From Klebsiella grimontii (GTDB lineage Bacteria > Pseudomonadota > Gammaproteobacteria > Enterobacterales > Enterobacteriaceae), in assembly GCF_900200035.1 (NCBI RefSeq), contig NZ_FZTC01000015.1, forward strand, positions 248,001 to 312,000: 64,000 nt of DNA, read 5' to 3'. The position numbers and the translations under genes are program-made. Below the pieces are notes generated by a model, which saw only the letters and a list, made by a program, of their open reading frames with translations, made no database searches and was not told where the DNA came from. This document shows, piece after piece, positions 1 through 10,791 of this stretch. How positions within the stretch are numbered: the stretch's first letter is position 1; each line of letters opens with the position of its first letter.

Positions 1-6
1 AGCTCT

Positions 7-2361
7 ATGAATCCTGAGCGTTCTGAACGCATTGAAATCCCCGTATTGCCGTTGCGCGATGTGGTGGTTTATCCGCACATGGTCATACCCCTGTTTGTAG
101 GGCGGGAAAAATCTATCCGTTGTCTCGAAGCAGCCATGGACCATGATAAAAAAATCATGCTGGTTGCGCAGAAAGAAGCCTCGACGGATGAGCCGGGTGT
201 AAACGATCTTTTCACCGTCGGGACCGTGGCGTCTATTTTGCAAATGCTGAAGCTACCGGACGGTACTGTTAAAGTGCTGGTCGAAGGTTTGCAGCGCGCG
301 CGCATCTCTGCGCTGTCTGATAACGGCGAGCATTTTTCGGCGAAAGCGGAATATCTTGAATCGCCGGCGATTGACGAACGCGAGCAGGAAGTGCTGGTTC
401 GTACCGCCATCAGCCAGTTTGAAGGCTACATCAAGCTGAACAAGAAAATCCCACCGGAAGTGCTGACGTCGCTCAATAGCATCGACGATCCGGCGCGTCT
501 GGCGGATACCATCGCTGCGCATATGCCGCTGAAGCTGGCGGACAAACAGTCCGTGCTGGAGATGTCCGACGTGAACGAGCGTCTGGAATATCTGATGGCG
601 ATGATGGAGTCGGAAATCGATCTGCTGCAGGTGGAGAAGCGTATTCGCAACCGCGTGAAAAAGCAGATGGAGAAATCTCAGCGCGAGTACTATCTGAATG
701 AGCAAATGAAAGCCATTCAAAAAGAGCTCGGCGAGATGGACGACGCCCCGGACGAGAACGAAGCGCTGAAGCGTAAGATCGACGCGGCGAAAATGCCGAA
801 AGAGGCAAAAGAGAAAACCGAAGCGGAACTGCAAAAACTGAAAATGATGTCCCCGATGTCGGCGGAAGCGACCGTCGTTCGCGGCTACATCGACTGGATG
901 GTGCAGGTACCGTGGAACGCTCGCAGCAAGGTTAAAAAAGACCTGCGTCAGGCTCAGGAGATCCTCGATACCGATCACTACGGCCTTGAGCGCGTGAAGG
1001 ATCGCATTCTTGAGTACCTCGCGGTGCAGAGCCGTGTTAACAAGCTCAAAGGGCCGATCCTGTGCCTGGTTGGGCCTCCGGGGGTAGGTAAAACCTCTCT
1101 CGGCCAATCCATCGCCAAAGCAACTGGACGCAAATATGTGCGTATGGCGCTGGGCGGCGTGCGTGATGAAGCGGAAATCCGCGGTCACCGCCGTACCTAT
1201 ATTGGCTCAATGCCGGGCAAACTGATCCAGAAAATGGCTAAAGTGGGCGTTAAAAACCCGCTGTTCTTGCTGGATGAGATCGACAAGATGTCTTCTGACA
1301 TGCGCGGCGATCCGGCCTCGGCGCTGCTGGAGGTGTTGGATCCGGAACAGAACGTGGCCTTTAACGACCACTATCTGGAAGTGGATTACGATCTCAGCGA
1401 CGTGATGTTCGTTGCGACCTCTAACTCCATGAACATCCCGGCGCCGCTGCTGGATCGTATGGAAGTGATCCGCCTCTCCGGCTATACCGAAGATGAGAAG
1501 CTAAACATCGCCAAACGCCATCTGCTGTCAAAACAGATTGAGCGTAACGCGCTCAAGAAAGGCGAGCTGACGGTGGATGACAGCGCGATTATCGGCATCA
1601 TTCGCTACTACACCCGTGAAGCGGGCGTGCGTGGTCTGGAGCGTGAAATCTCGAAACTGTGTCGCAAAGCGGTGAAACAGCTTCTGCTGGATAAGTCGCT
1701 GAAACACATCGAGATTAACGGCGACAACCTGCACGATTTCCTTGGCGTGCAGCGCTACGACTATGGTCGTGCGGATAGCGAAAACCGCGTAGGTCAGGTG
1801 ACCGGACTGGCGTGGACGGAAGTGGGCGGCGATCTGCTGACCATTGAAACCGCCTGCGTTCCGGGTAAAGGCAAACTGACCTACACCGGTTCACTGGGTG
1901 AAGTCATGCAGGAATCCATCCAGGCGGCGCTGACGGTGGTTCGTTCACGTGCGGATAAGCTGGGTATTAACTCAGACTTTTACGAAAAACGTGATATTCA
2001 CGTTCACGTGCCGGAAGGCGCTACGCCGAAGGATGGTCCAAGCGCCGGTATCGCGATGTGCACCGCGCTGGTTTCCTGCCTGACGGGTAATCCGGTACGC
2101 GCCGACGTGGCGATGACCGGTGAGATTACCCTCCGTGGCCAGGTATTGCCGATTGGTGGTCTGAAGGAAAAACTGTTGGCCGCGCATCGCGGCGGCATTA
2201 AGACTGTTCTGATTCCTGATGAAAATAAACGCGACCTTGAAGAAATTCCGGATAACGTTATCGCCGATTTAGATATCCATCCGGTGAAACGAATCGAGGA
2301 AGTTCTGGCACTTGCGCTGCAGAACGAACCGTTTGGAATGGAAGTCGTCACGGCAAAATAG
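7..2361 (+). CDS. lon: ATP-dependent serine protease Lon
   Basis: Cytosolic AAA+ protease that degrades misfolded proteins and short-lived regulators. The 784-residue product has the same length as E. coli Lon. In order: N-terminal LON substrate-binding domain (about 10-200), a coiled, charged linker (about 200-300), an AAA+ module with Walker [10 protein letters not shown] near residue 356 and Walker B FLLDEID, and a C-terminal protease domain with the catalytic serine in [11 protein letters not shown] (about Ser679) and lysine in [10 protein letters not shown] (about Lys722). The ATG lies 7 bases from the window edge, so the promoter, including any heat-shock promoter, is outside. It is followed by a strong intrinsic terminator, then hupB, as in E. 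coli. Identification is near certain. Confidence 0.98.
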   Translation: MNPERSERIEIPVLPLRDVVVYPHMVIPLFVGREKSIRCLEAAMDHDKKIMLVAQKEASTDEPGVNDLFTVGTVASILQMLKLPDGTVKVLVEGLQRARISALSDNGEHFSAKAEYLESPAIDEREQEVLVRTAISQFEGYIKLNKKIPPEVLTSLNSIDDPARLADTIAAHMPLKLADKQSVLEMSDVNERLEYLMAMMESEIDLLQVEKRIRNRVKKQMEKSQREYYLNEQMKAIQKELGEMDDAPDENEALKRKIDAAKMPKEAKEKTEAELQKLKMMSPMSAEATVVRGYIDWMVQVPWNARSKVKKDLRQAQEILDTDHYGLERVKDRILEYLAVQSRVNKLKGPILCLVGPPGVGKTSLGQSIAKATGRKYVRMALGGVRDEAEIRGHRRTYIGSMPGKLIQKMAKVGVKNPLFLLDEIDKMSSDMRGDPASALLEVLDPEQNVAFNDHYLEVDYDLSDVMFVATSNSMNIPAPLLDRMEVIRLSGYTEDEKLNIAKRHLLSKQIERNALKKGELTVDDSAIIGIIRYYTREAGVRGLEREISKLCRKAVKQLLLDKSLKHIEINGDNLHDFLGVQRYDYGRADSENRVGQVTGLAWTEVGGDLLTIETACVPGKGKLTYTGSLGEVMQESIQAALTVVRSRADKLGINSDFYEKRDIHVHVPEGATPKDGPSAGIAMCTALVSCLTGNPVRADVAMTGEITLRGQVLPIGGLKEKLLAAHRGGIKTVLIPDENKRDLEEIPDNVIADLDIHPVKRIEEVLALALQNEPFGMEVVTAK

Positions 2362-2393
2362 TGATTTCGCGCAAATAGCGCTAAGAAAAATAG

Positions 2394-2430
2394 GGCTGGT
2401 AAGTAAATTCGTACTTGCCAGCCTTTTTTT
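2394..2430 (+). terminator. Intrinsic terminator of lon
   Basis: A 12-bp stem (GGCTGGTAAGTA pairing with TACTTGCCAGCC, one G-U wobble) with a short AATTC-type loop is followed directly by seven T residues. It lies 33 bases after the lon stop and separates lon from hupB. Confidence 0.92.
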
Positions 2431-2569
2431 GTGTAGCTAACTTAGATCGCTGGCAGGGGGGTCAATTACAACTCTGTTGTAAGGGCATGACAGTCCTGAT
2501 ATAACTGCTGCGCGGTCGCGCCACGAAGGATTCTGGTGCGATATAAATTATAAAGAGAGGAAGAGAACA

Positions 2570-2842
2570 GTGAATAAATCTCAACTGATTGACAAAATTG
2601 CTGCCGGTGCGGACATTTCTAAAGCCGCAGCTGGACGTGCGTTAGATGCTTTAATCGCTTCTGTTACTGAATCTCTGCAGGCTGGAGATGACGTTGCGCT
2701 GGTAGGGTTTGGTACTTTTGCTGTTAAAGAGCGCGCTGCCCGTACTGGTCGCAATCCGCAAACAGGCAAAGAAATCACCATTGCTGCTGCTAAAGTTCCG
2801 GGTTTCCGCGCAGGTAAAGCGCTGAAAGACGCGGTAAACTGA
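2570..2842 (+). CDS. hupB: DNA-binding protein HU-beta
   Basis: Small histone-like nucleoid protein that bends DNA as a homodimer or as a heterodimer with HU-alpha. The 90-residue product matches the family length, with an N-terminal helical dimerisation region (residues 1-45) and the beta-arm, including the diagnostic [10 protein letters not shown] (about 55-64) that inserts proline into the minor groove. The start is GTG, chosen because the family begins [11 protein letters not shown] and an AGAGAGGAAGAGA purine-rich ribosome-binding site lies just upstream. About 140 bases of upstream sequence after the lon terminator give room for its own promoters. A terminator-like hairpin follows. Confidence 0.98.
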   Translation: MNKSQLIDKIAAGADISKAAAGRALDALIASVTESLQAGDDVALVGFGTFAVKERAARTGRNPQTGKEITIAAAKVPGFRAGKALKDAVN

Positions 2843-2875
2843 TCGACTTCCCCACTGGGGTCTGTGACGAAGTAC

Positions 2876-2905
2876 AAGGGCGCATCGCAAGATGTGCCTT
2901 TTTTA
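2876..2905 (+). terminator. Intrinsic terminator of hupB
   Basis: The stem AAGGGCGCATC / GATGTGCCTTT (two wobble pairs) with a GCAA tetraloop runs into TTTTTT, about 35 bases after the hupB stop. Confidence 0.85.
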
Positions 2906-3055
2906 TTTGCCAGAATGCGACTTAATGTGAGTTTATACGCACTTGTGGGCTGACAATCACCCCGTTTTCTTGTCAAAATACGTCCTCACGCGCGGCGGCC
3001 ATCACATGCTATGCTGCGCGAGCTAAAGTCATCTACAGCGGAGCGTTGTTACACC

Positions 3056-4930
3056 ATGATGGACAACCTACGCACGGCCGCCAACAGCGTCGTGCTCAAG
3101 ATTATTTTCGGTATCATTATCGTCTCGTTCATTTTGACCGGGGTGAGTGGTTACCTGATTGGCGGTGGCAACAACTATGCCGCAAAAGTTAATGACCAGG
3201 AGATTGGTCGCACACAGTTTGAGAATGCCGTTGCCAGCGAGCGTAATCGCATGCAGCAGCAGCTTGGCGACCAGTTCTCAGAGCTGGCGGCTAATGAAAA
3301 TTACATGAAGACCATGCGTCAGCAGGTGCTGAACCGTCTGATTGACGAAGCGCTGCTCGATCAGTACGCCCGTGAGCTCGGTCTCAATATCAGCGATGAC
3401 CAGGTCAAGCAGGCGATCTTCCAGACCCAGGCTTTCCAGGCGGATGGCAAATTTGATAACGAGCGCTTCAGCCGTATCGTTAATCAGATGGGGATGACGA
3501 CGGATCAGTACGCGCAGGCGCTTCGTAATCAGCTGACGACTCAGCAGTTGATCAACGCCGTAGCCGGTACCGACTTTATGCTGCCGGGCGAATCCGACCA
3601 GCTGGCGGCGCTGGTTTCTCAACAGCGCGTCGTCCGTGAAGCGACTATCGACGTGAACGCGCTGGCGGCGAAGCAAACCGCTACCGACGATGAAATCAAC
3701 GCCTTCTACCAGCAGAATCAGGCGCGTTTTATGGCCCCGGAGCAGTTCCGCGTAAGCTATATCAAGATGGACGCTGCGAGCATGCAGGAAAACGCCTCTG
3801 ACGAAGAAATTCAGTCATGGTACGACCAGCATCAGGATCAGTTCACTCAGCCGCAGCGTAACCGCTACAGCATCATCCAGACCAAAACCGAAGCGGATGC
3901 TCAGGCGGTGCTTGATGAGCTGAAAAAAGGCGCTGATTTCGCCGCGCTGGCCAAAGAAAAATCAACCGATATCATCTCTGCCCGCAACGGTGGTGATATG
4001 GGCTGGCTGGAAGATGCGGCTACCGTGCCGGAGCTGAAAGAGGCCGGTCTGAAAGAAAAAGGCCAGCTATCAGGCGTAATTAAATCTTCCGTCGGTTTCC
4101 TGGTGGCGCGTCTGGATGACGTTCAGCCCGCTCAGGTTAAACCGCTGGCTGAGGTTCGCGATGATATCGCGGCGAAAGTGAAGCAGGAAAAAGCGCTGGA
4201 TGCGTACTACGCGCTGCAGCAGAAAGTGAGCGACGCGGCGAGCAACGATAATGAGTCGCTGGCGGGCGCCGCCCAGGTTGCCGGTCTGAAAGTGGTTGAA
4301 ACCGGCTGGTTTGGCCGCGACAGCCTGCCGCAAGAGCTGAACTTCAAGCCGGTCTCTGAAGCCATCTTCAACGGCGGTCTGGTTGGCGACAACGGCACGC
4401 CGGGCAGCAACTCCGATATCATCACCGTTGACGGCGATCGCGCGTTTGTTCTGCGCATCAGCGAGCATAAAGCGGAGGCGGTTAAGCCACTGGCGGATGT
4501 GAAAGCGCAGGTGAGCGATATCGTTAAGCGCAACAAAGCGGAACAGCAGGCGAAGCTGGACGCCGATAAGCTGCTGACGGCCCTGAAAGAGGGTAAAGGC
4601 GATGAAGCGATGAAAGCCGCGGGCCTGAGCTTTGGCGCGCCGCAGACGCTGTCACGCACCGGTCAGGAAGCGCTGAGCCAGTCAGTCTTTGCGCTACCGC
4701 TGCCGCAGTCGGGTAAGCCAAGCTACGGCGTGGGCTCCGATCTGCAGGGCAACGTGGTGCTGCTGGCGCTGGAGGAAGTGAAAGCGGGTACGATGCCGGA
4801 AGAGCAGAAAAAAGCGATGATTCAGGGGATCACCCAGAATAACGCCCAGATCGCTTTCGAAGCGCTGATGAGCAACCTGCGTAAAGCGGCCAAAATTAAG
4901 GTCGGCGACATTATCGACCAGCAACAATAA
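3056..4930 (+). CDS. ppiD: Periplasmic chaperone / SurA-like PpiD, membrane anchored
   Basis: Inner-membrane-anchored periplasmic chaperone associated with the SecYEG translocon; assists emerging periplasmic and outer-membrane proteins. The 624-residue product begins MMDNLRTAANS and has one N-terminal membrane anchor (about residues 15-36, VLKIIFGIIIVSFILTG), a SurA_N-like chaperone region, one parvulin domain (about 265-360, containing the conserved segment NGGDMGWLE) and a C-terminal helical part. The frame is open back to 3011, but the start at 3056 is preferred because E. coli PpiD begins MMDSLRTAANS and a GGAG motif lies upstream. Follows hupB and ends at a strong hairpin. Confidence 0.96.
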   Translation: MMDNLRTAANSVVLKIIFGIIIVSFILTGVSGYLIGGGNNYAAKVNDQEIGRTQFENAVASERNRMQQQLGDQFSELAANENYMKTMRQQVLNRLIDEALLDQYARELGLNISDDQVKQAIFQTQAFQADGKFDNERFSRIVNQMGMTTDQYAQALRNQLTTQQLINAVAGTDFMLPGESDQLAALVSQQRVVREATIDVNALAAKQTATDDEINAFYQQNQARFMAPEQFRVSYIKMDAASMQENASDEEIQSWYDQHQDQFTQPQRNRYSIIQTKTEADAQAVLDELKKGADFAALAKEKSTDIISARNGGDMGWLEDAATVPELKEAGLKEKGQLSGVIKSSVGFLVARLDDVQPAQVKPLAEVRDDIAAKVKQEKALDAYYALQQKVSDAASNDNESLAGAAQVAGLKVVETGWFGRDSLPQELNFKPVSEAIFNGGLVGDNGTPGSNSDIITVDGDRAFVLRISEHKAEAVKPLADVKAQVSDIVKRNKAEQQAKLDADKLLTALKEGKGDEAMKAAGLSFGAPQTLSRTGQEALSQSVFALPLPQSGKPSYGVGSDLQGNVVLLALEEVKAGTMPEEQKKAMIQGITQNNAQIAFEALMSNLRKAAKIKVGDIIDQQQ

Positions 4931-4958
4931 TTTCGCGCTGCTTCGCAAAAGCAAGTAA

Positions 4959-5444
<486 letters not shown>

Positions 5445-5489
5445 ATTTTCAGCGGAAGTTTGCACAGTCGTTATTATTTGCCAGAATGA

Positions 5490-5516
5490 AGAGGTCACAC
5501 AAGTGGTGTGACCTCT
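5490..5516. promoter_or_regulatory. Perfect inverted repeat upstream of fadM, possible FadR operator
   Basis: AGAGGTCACAC (5490-5500) and GTGTGACCTCT (5506-5516) form an 11-bp perfect inverted repeat around a 5-base spacer, without a T-run. Its right half contains TGGTGTGACC, which fits the FadR core TGGT-N3-ACC. fadM is a known FadR target in E. coli, so an operator is plausible; a weak hairpin terminator of ybaV is the alternative. Confidence 0.5.
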
Positions 5517-5554
5517 GACCTCAAAACAACAATTAAAGATAAGGCATTCGCGCT

Positions 5555-5956
5555 ATGCAGACTCAAATCAAAGTTCGCGGCTATCATCTGGATGTATATC
5601 AGCACGTCAACAATGCGCGTTATCTGGAGTTTCTCGAAGAGGCGCGCTGGGATGGTCTGGAAAGCAGCCCGGCTTTCCAGTGGATGACCGCGCGCAACAT
5701 CGCCTTTGTGGTGGTGAATATCAATATCAACTATCGCCGACCGGCGGTTCTGGGCGATGTGTTAACCGTCACCAGCAAGCTCGAAAAGCTCAATGGAAAA
5801 AGCGGGACGTTAAGCCAGGTGGTCACCCTCAATCCTAACGGCGAAGTGGTCGCCGATGCGCTTATCACGTTTGTCTGTATCGATCTAAAAACGCAGAAAG
5901 CGCTGCCGCTGGAGGGCGAACTGCGGGAGAAGCTGGAGCAGCTTGAGCCTCGTTAA
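5555..5956 (+). CDS. fadM: Long-chain acyl-CoA thioesterase FadM (YbaW)
   Basis: Cytosolic hotdog-fold thioesterase that hydrolyses long-chain, mainly unsaturated, acyl-CoA; thought to remove beta-oxidation dead-end thioesters. The product is 133 residues (E. coli 132). The 4HBT signature YHLDVYQHVNNARYLEFLEEARW at residues 9-31 carries the family Asp and the His-x-Asn region, and the paired beta strands IAFVVVNININYRRPA follow. An inverted repeat that could bind FadR lies 39 bases upstream of the ATG. Downstream is a cluster of palindromic repeats, then convergent queC. Confidence 0.96.
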   Translation: MQTQIKVRGYHLDVYQHVNNARYLEFLEEARWDGLESSPAFQWMTARNIAFVVVNININYRRPAVLGDVLTVTSKLEKLNGKSGTLSQVVTLNPNGEVVADALITFVCIDLKTQKALPLEGELREKLEQLEPR

Positions 5957-5974
5957 CCGGCCAGCCGGAGGGGG

Positions 5975-6135
5975 ATGTCCCGGAGGCGGTGCTGCGCACC
6001 TGCCCGGGCTACACGTCCCCAGTAGCCTGCGCTCCGGTGGCCCGGGCAGGCGCATCGCGCCGCCCCCGGGGCGAGGGCGCAGAAAGTTGCACAATTTCCC
6101 CGAAGGCGCTGCTGCGTATCTGACCGGGCTAAGCG
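5975..6135. repeat. Cluster of three REP-like palindromic units (BIME-type)
   Basis: Three related GC-rich palindromes lie between convergent fadM and queC. Unit 1 (about 5978-6012) and unit 3 (about 6099-6131) are in the same orientation, each starting CCCGGAGGC or CCCGAAGGC and ending CCGGGCTA after an inner GCTGCG hairpin. Unit 2 (about 6037-6073) is the inverted copy, with core CCCGGGCAGGCGCAT. This alternating arrangement matches bacterial interspersed mosaic elements found between convergent enterobacterial genes. ORFs in this stretch are artefacts of the palindromes. Confidence 0.85.
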
Positions 6136-6169
6136 CCTTCTGCCGCCCGCGATGCCGGGAAATAACCGC

Positions 6170-6865
6170 TTACTGGAGCCCGGTTTTCTGCTTCATCACC
6201 GTCATCACGCCAACCTTATCGCCAAGATAGTGGTTCAGGCCGTTGGCGCGTAGATTACAGGCGGCGCACTGCCCGCAGCCGTCGCCTTTAATGCCGTTAT
6301 AGCAGGTCAGGGTTTCATGGCGCACCAGCGCTAACTGGCCCCAGTAATCGGCTAAGGCCCAGGTCTCGGCTTTGTTAAGCCACATCAGCGGCGTCTCGAA
6401 GCGAATATCTTTCGCCATTCCGAGGCTGACGGCATGGTGCAGCGCTTGCACGAACTCGTCGCGGCAGTCCGGGTAGCCCGAAAAATCGGTCTCGCAAACG
6501 CCGGTGATAATCGCTTCCGCCTTAACCTGATACGCGTAAATCGCCGTCAGGGTTAAAAACAGAATGTTGCGGCCGGGGACAAAAGTATTGGGGATACCGC
6601 TGGCGTCCGGCTCGTAATCCGGAACCGGAATGCTATCGCGGGTCAGGCTGCTGACCGCCAGTTCGTTAAGCAGCGTGACATCAAGGACCTTATGGGCGAC
6701 GGCCCCCAACTTCAGCGCCAGTTCGCGAGCAACGTCAATCTCCGCGCGGTGGCGTTGGCCATAATCAAAAGTGACGCAATGCACTTCATCATACTGTTGC
6801 AGAGCCTGCACCAGGCAGGTCGTCGAATCTTGTCCTCCGCTGAAGACAACTACGGCGCGTTTCAT
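6170..6865 (-). CDS. queC: 7-cyano-7-deazaguanine synthase QueC
   Basis: Makes preQ0 from 7-carboxy-7-deazaguanine, ammonia and ATP in queuosine biosynthesis. The product is 231 residues, equal to E. coli. The N-terminal PP-loop ATP-pyrophosphatase motif FSGGQDSTT is at residues 8-16, and the C-terminal zinc-binding cysteines occur as [19 protein letters not shown] (about 188-206). The frame is open five codons further upstream, but [11 protein letters not shown] is the family start. It is convergent with fadM across the REP cluster and lies downstream of ybaE on the same strand. Confidence 0.97.
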   Translation of the reverse strand: MKRAVVVFSGGQDSTTCLVQALQQYDEVHCVTFDYGQRHRAEIDVARELALKLGAVAHKVLDVTLLNELAVSSLTRDSIPVPDYEPDASGIPNTFVPGRNILFLTLTAIYAYQVKAEAIITGVCETDFSGYPDCRDEFVQALHHAVSLGMAKDIRFETPLMWLNKAETWALADYWGQLALVRHETLTCYNGIKGDGCGQCAACNLRANGLNHYLGDKVGVMTVMKQKTGLQ

Positions 6866-6931
6866 GATAATTCCTGACAATCGAAGTGAAGCGCATATGG
6901 TAGCGCCTGATGGGCGCGACCACCAGCTCTG

Positions 6932-8632
6932 TCACGGCGCTGAGGCCGGTAGCCAGGCGCTGGCGAAGTCAAACCAGCCTCGAGCGTTGAGGCGTAGCCC
7001 GTTAACCCCCGGCGGCGCGCTGATGCGATAATTATAATTGAACAGCGGCGTCGTGATGGCATCATCCATCAGTCTGTTAAAGACGTTGCGCAAAGCTTCG
7101 CTGCGGCTGCGTTCGTCCGGTAGGGCCTGAACGGCATCCAGCGTCGCCTGAAGATGCGCATATTGCGCCCCGGTCAACAAATTAGGCCACAGTGCGTCGC
7201 AGCGTAGCCACTGCTCCAGAGCATAGACCGGCGCTTCGCCGATCAGGCGGTCACCCATCATCAGGTCTGCCTTCGCAAAGTGCCCGCAGCCATCCCAGTT
7301 TTTTGCATCATGAAAAATAATCGTCAGCTCGCAGCCCTGCTCTGCCAGCCGTTGCCGAAGCTGCTCCGCCATGGCGTGTAGCTCTACGGGAAGGTGATAG
7401 AGCAGGGTAAGCCGTTCAGGCAGAGGGGTATCATAATTTTCAGGCCCCTGCGGAATAGACCAGCCCGGCAATATTTCATTGCTTGGCGCGATCAGATCCT
7501 CATCCAGCGGCAGGGTTTCTAACAGGGTGGAGCGATGAATCAGCGAGACCAGCCTTTGCGCCTGCGCTTTGTTAAGACGAGGGCTCTGGCGCAGCGTCAG
7601 ATAGCAAAAACCGAGGCTAATACTGTTGCTGACCTGACGTAGCCTGGTCAGCTCGTCAGGATCGCCAATGGTTATCTGTACCGGATGACGACAGCTGGTG
7701 CCCAGATCCTGCTCGAACAGCTGCGGCGTTATCCAGTATTCCACGGCCTGCAGCAGCGGGTGAGTGAGATGATAGCGCTGATGGTTTTCCAGCCGCACCA
7801 GTTCCGGGGTAAATAACTTTAGCCGAAAGGGTCCGCTACCGATCGCCGGATCGTCCGGATGCGCCAGCACGCTGCAGTAGCTGGCAAGGCGGAACGGTAG
7901 CCAGTAATCCGCGCGGTGCAGGGTGATGGTCAGACATTGCGAGTGGGTGACGTTAATCTCGCTAATACTGGCGAACAGCGTACGCAGCGCGGGTAGCTGC
8001 AGCAGCATCAAAAGCCGCTGCTGCAGCTGTGAGGTCTTAATTGGATCGCCGTTATGCCAGAACAGGGTTGAACGAATATAAAAATGCCAGCGCAGACCGT
8101 CCGGCGATACTTCCCAGTGATGGGCTAAATCGCCTATCGGACAGGTACTGTGCGCATCGAATCGGGTCAGGCCGGAAAATATCTCCCCGGCCAGGTGCTG
8201 CTCCGCGCGTCCCGGCATAAAACCCGGGCGCAGCGGCTCCAGCGGACGGTAGTAAGGAATGCGCAGGGTAGGCGTATCGTTCTGCCATTGGCCGCCGAGA
8301 AAGGGGGAAAGCAGCGCTTTAAGCTCTACAGGCGCCAGCTGCGCCAGTTCGAGGGCGTTTTGCTGCTGTCCTTTACTTAGCGCCTGCTCCATCATTTCAT
8401 TGCGCAGCGTTTCCGGTGCTTTGTAAAACTGGAGTAGCCCGCGCTTTCCGCGACCAGAGCTGGCCTGCCAGCGTAGCCAGCCGGATTCTTGCGCCTGGCG
8501 CAGCAGGGTACGGATATGGCGTTCGCTGCAAAAGCAGCGCTCCGCCAGCTCGCCGACGGTAACCTGCTGCGGCTCGCCCGAGGAGGGTTCCCAGAGCCGC
8601 TGGTACTGATGGAGACGGTTTAATAGCCTCAT
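6932..8632 (-). CDS. ybaE: SgrR-family regulator / solute-binding-like protein YbaE
   Basis: Cytosolic protein of unknown ligand, 566 residues as in E. coli YbaE. An N-terminal winged-helix (SgrR-type HTH, about residues 1-110, with [25 protein letters not shown]) is joined to a region like the periplasmic solute-binding family 5 (about 160-550). No signal peptide is present, so the binding domain acts as an intracellular sensor, as in SgrR. It is divergent from cof and upstream of queC. A transcription factor role is inferred from domain order; targets are unknown. Confidence 0.92.
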   Translation of the reverse strand: MRLLNRLHQYQRLWEPSSGEPQQVTVGELAERCFCSERHIRTLLRQAQESGWLRWQASSGRGKRGLLQFYKAPETLRNEMMEQALSKGQQQNALELAQLAPVELKALLSPFLGGQWQNDTPTLRIPYYRPLEPLRPGFMPGRAEQHLAGEIFSGLTRFDAHSTCPIGDLAHHWEVSPDGLRWHFYIRSTLFWHNGDPIKTSQLQQRLLMLLQLPALRTLFASISEINVTHSQCLTITLHRADYWLPFRLASYCSVLAHPDDPAIGSGPFRLKLFTPELVRLENHQRYHLTHPLLQAVEYWITPQLFEQDLGTSCRHPVQITIGDPDELTRLRQVSNSISLGFCYLTLRQSPRLNKAQAQRLVSLIHRSTLLETLPLDEDLIAPSNEILPGWSIPQGPENYDTPLPERLTLLYHLPVELHAMAEQLRQRLAEQGCELTIIFHDAKNWDGCGHFAKADLMMGDRLIGEAPVYALEQWLRCDALWPNLLTGAQYAHLQATLDAVQALPDERSRSEALRNVFNRLMDDAITTPLFNYNYRISAPPGVNGLRLNARGWFDFASAWLPASAP

Positions 8633-8758
8633 ATCTGTTTAATCCTGCGCTATATCCGTAAACCCGGAACAATAAAATTCATCTATTCACTATTACTTCC
8701 GTATATCTCAGGCAATACTGCAACACAAGCAAAATCCACCACCACTGGGGAGCAGGAG

Positions 8759-9577
8759 ATGGCAAGACTGGCTGCATTTGATATGGACGGTACGCTACTG
8801 ATGCCGGACCATCGTCTGGGAGAAAAAACGCTGTCGACGCTAAAACGTCTGCGCGATCGCGATATCACCCTGACTTTCGCCACCGGTCGCCATGCTCTGG
8901 AGATGCGCCACGTTATTGGCGAGTTTTCTCTGGACGCGTTTTTAATTACCGGTAACGGGACGCGCATTCACTCTCTGGAAGGCGAAGAGCTGTATCGCCG
9001 CGATCTGGCCCCCGATGTGGCGGAAGAGGTGCTGCACAGCGCCTGGGAAACCTCAGCCAGTATGCATTTTTTCAACGACGGCGGCTGGTACACAGGGCAG
9101 GAGATTCCCGAAATATTGAAAGCGCACGTTTTTAGCGGTTTTCGCTACCAGTTGTACGATCCTAAGCGGATGCCGGCGCATCAGGTTACGAAAATCTGCT
9201 TCTGCGGCGATCATGACGATCTGCGGCGGCTGCGGATCCAGCTGAATGAAGCGCTCGGCGGCCGGGCGGATCTCTGTTTTTCAGCGATGGATTGTCTCGA
9301 AGTTTTGCCCGGTGGCTGTAACAAAGGCGCGGCGCTGGCGGTACTAAGCCAGCATCTTGGCCTGACGTTACAGGATTGTATGGCGTTCGGTGACGCCATG
9401 AACGACCGGGAAATGCTCGGCAGCGTTGGCCGTGGGGTGATTATGGGCAATGCGATGCCTCAGCTGAAAATTGAACTTCCGCATCTACCGGTTATTGGCG
9501 ACTGCCGTCATCAGGCCGTTTCCCACTTTTTGACTCATTGGCTGGATAATCCTGATCTTCCTTATTCCCCCGAATAA
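8759..9577 (+). CDS. cof: HMP-PP phosphatase Cof (HAD family)
   Basis: Cytosolic HAD superfamily IIB phosphatase, 272 residues as in E. coli. It hydrolyses the thiamine pyrimidine precursor HMP-PP and also acts on sugar phosphates and pyridoxal phosphate. HAD motif I is FDMDGTLL (residues 7-14, nucleophile Asp8 and general acid Asp10), motif II is the Thr in TFATGR, and motif IV is [11 protein letters not shown] (about 210-220). ATG 8759 overlaps a strong GCAGGAG ribosome-binding site. A bidirectional terminator separates it from the convergent cysteine desulfhydrase gene. Confidence 0.96.
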   Translation: MARLAAFDMDGTLLMPDHRLGEKTLSTLKRLRDRDITLTFATGRHALEMRHVIGEFSLDAFLITGNGTRIHSLEGEELYRRDLAPDVAEEVLHSAWETSASMHFFNDGGWYTGQEIPEILKAHVFSGFRYQLYDPKRMPAHQVTKICFCGDHDDLRRLRIQLNEALGGRADLCFSAMDCLEVLPGGCNKGAALAVLSQHLGLTLQDCMAFGDAMNDREMLGSVGRGVIMGNAMPQLKIELPHLPVIGDCRHQAVSHFLTHWLDNPDLPYSPE

Positions 9578-9592
9578 AGAGACTCTGCCAGC

Positions 9593-9627
9593 AAGCCAGA
9601 TATCACGGGATATCTGGCTTTTTTTAT
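9593..9627. terminator. Bidirectional terminator between cof and cdsH
   Basis: A perfect 12-bp stem (AAGCCAGATATC / GATATCTGGCTT) with an ACGG loop runs into seven Ts on the plus strand. The T-run contains the stop codon of the convergent cdsH, whose transcript would meet the same hairpin. Confidence 0.9.
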
Positions 9628-10676
9628 TTTGTGCGCAGTATTTCGGCGATCTGCGCCTGCCACGGGGAAATATCGCCGATATTGGCCGCAACCCACTGCG
9701 GGTTGTAGTAGGTCTCCAGATAACGTTCACCGCTGTCGCACAGCAGCGTGACAATAGAGCCGGAGCGCCCCTCTTCGCGCATCCGCACGGCCAGCTGCAG
9801 TACGCCCCACATATTGGTGCCGGTTGATGCGCCGACCTTACGCCCGAGCAGCGTTTCCAGCCATAGGGCGGTGGCGACGCTGGCGGCATCCGGTACCCGC
9901 AGCATCTCATCGACCACATCGGGAATAAATGAAGGTTCGACGCGCGGGCGGCCAATGCCCTCAATTTTGCTACCGACCGGGCTGCGCAGGCTGGCGTCGC
10001 GGCTTTGCCAGTAGTCCAAAAATACTGAGTTTTGTGGGTCAACCACCAGCAGCTGCGTATCGTAACCCTGACTGCGAATATAGCGGCCGATGGTTGCTGA
10101 GGTACCGCCGGTGCCCGCGCTCATCACGATATGCGACGGCTGCGGGTGCGGCTCATGGCTCATCTGGCGGAAGATACTGTCGGCGATATTATTGTTTCCC
10201 CGCCAGTCGGTCGCCCGTTCGGCAAAGGTAAACTGATCCATATAATGCCCGTTCAGCTCGCGCGCCAGGGTTTCGGAGGCGGCATAGATTTCGCAGGCGC
10301 TATCGACAAAATGACAGCGGCCGCCGTAGAACTCAATTTGTTCAATTTTACGTTTTGCCGTACAGGAAGGCATCACGGCGATAAACGGCAGGCCTAACAG
10401 ACGGGCGAAGTAGGCTTCAGAGACGGCGGTTGAACCCGAAGAGGATTCAATAATCGTCGTCCCTTCTTTAATCCAGCCGTTGCACAGACCATAGAGGAAC
10501 AGCGAGCGGGCCAGGCGATGCTTCAGGCTACCGGTTGGATGGGTGCTTTCATCTTTCAGATAGAGCTGGATCCCAGGGAACTCCGGCAGCGCCAGACGAA
10601 TCAGGTGCGTATCGGCGGAACGCTGATAATCGGCATTAATTTCACTAATCGCGTGTTTTATCCAGGCGCTGTTCAT
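9624..10676 (-). CDS. cdsH: PLP-dependent cysteine desulfhydrase, CdsH-like
   Basis: Fold-type II PLP enzyme of the cysteine synthase/cystathionine beta-synthase family, 350 residues. The PLP lysine lies in [10 protein letters not shown] (about residue 53), the substrate carboxylate loop is [11 protein letters not shown] (78-88), and the glycine-rich phosphate loop is [12 protein letters not shown]. The gene is absent here in E. coli K-12, but in Salmonella the equivalent gene beside ybaO (STM0458) was described as cysteine desulfhydrase CdsH, which breaks excess cysteine into pyruvate, ammonia and sulfide. The divergent Lrp-type gene is the cysteine-responsive regulator DecR, which supports this role. 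O-acetylserine sulfhydrylase activity is the alternative. Confidence 0.82.
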   Translation of the reverse strand: MNSAWIKHAISEINADYQRSADTHLIRLALPEFPGIQLYLKDESTHPTGSLKHRLARSLFLYGLCNGWIKEGTTIIESSSGSTAVSEAYFARLLGLPFIAVMPSCTAKRKIEQIEFYGGRCHFVDSACEIYAASETLARELNGHYMDQFTFAERATDWRGNNNIADSIFRQMSHEPHPQPSHIVMSAGTGGTSATIGRYIRSQGYDTQLLVVDPQNSVFLDYWQSRDASLRSPVGSKIEGIGRPRVEPSFIPDVVDEMLRVPDAASVATALWLETLLGRKVGASTGTNMWGVLQLAVRMREEGRSGSIVTLLCDSGERYLETYYNPQWVAANIGDISPWQAQIAEILRTK

Positions 10677-10791
10677 CTCTGTTTCCTGTTTGTCATTTTG
10701 TGCCCAGCTTAGCGGAATTCGAAGGAAAAATTGTTGCCATTTAGCCTTTCAATTACAATGAATGGAGTAAATTTTTCTCCTGAGGTGAGTA

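Noticed and set aside
253..1188. 311-residue minus-strand ORF within lon
   Set aside because: Antisense of a highly conserved coding region with normal codon use; a GC-frame shadow.
5943..6230. 95-residue ORF between fadM and queC
   Set aside because: It lies across REP palindromes and overlaps the queC end; the composition reflects repeat sequence.
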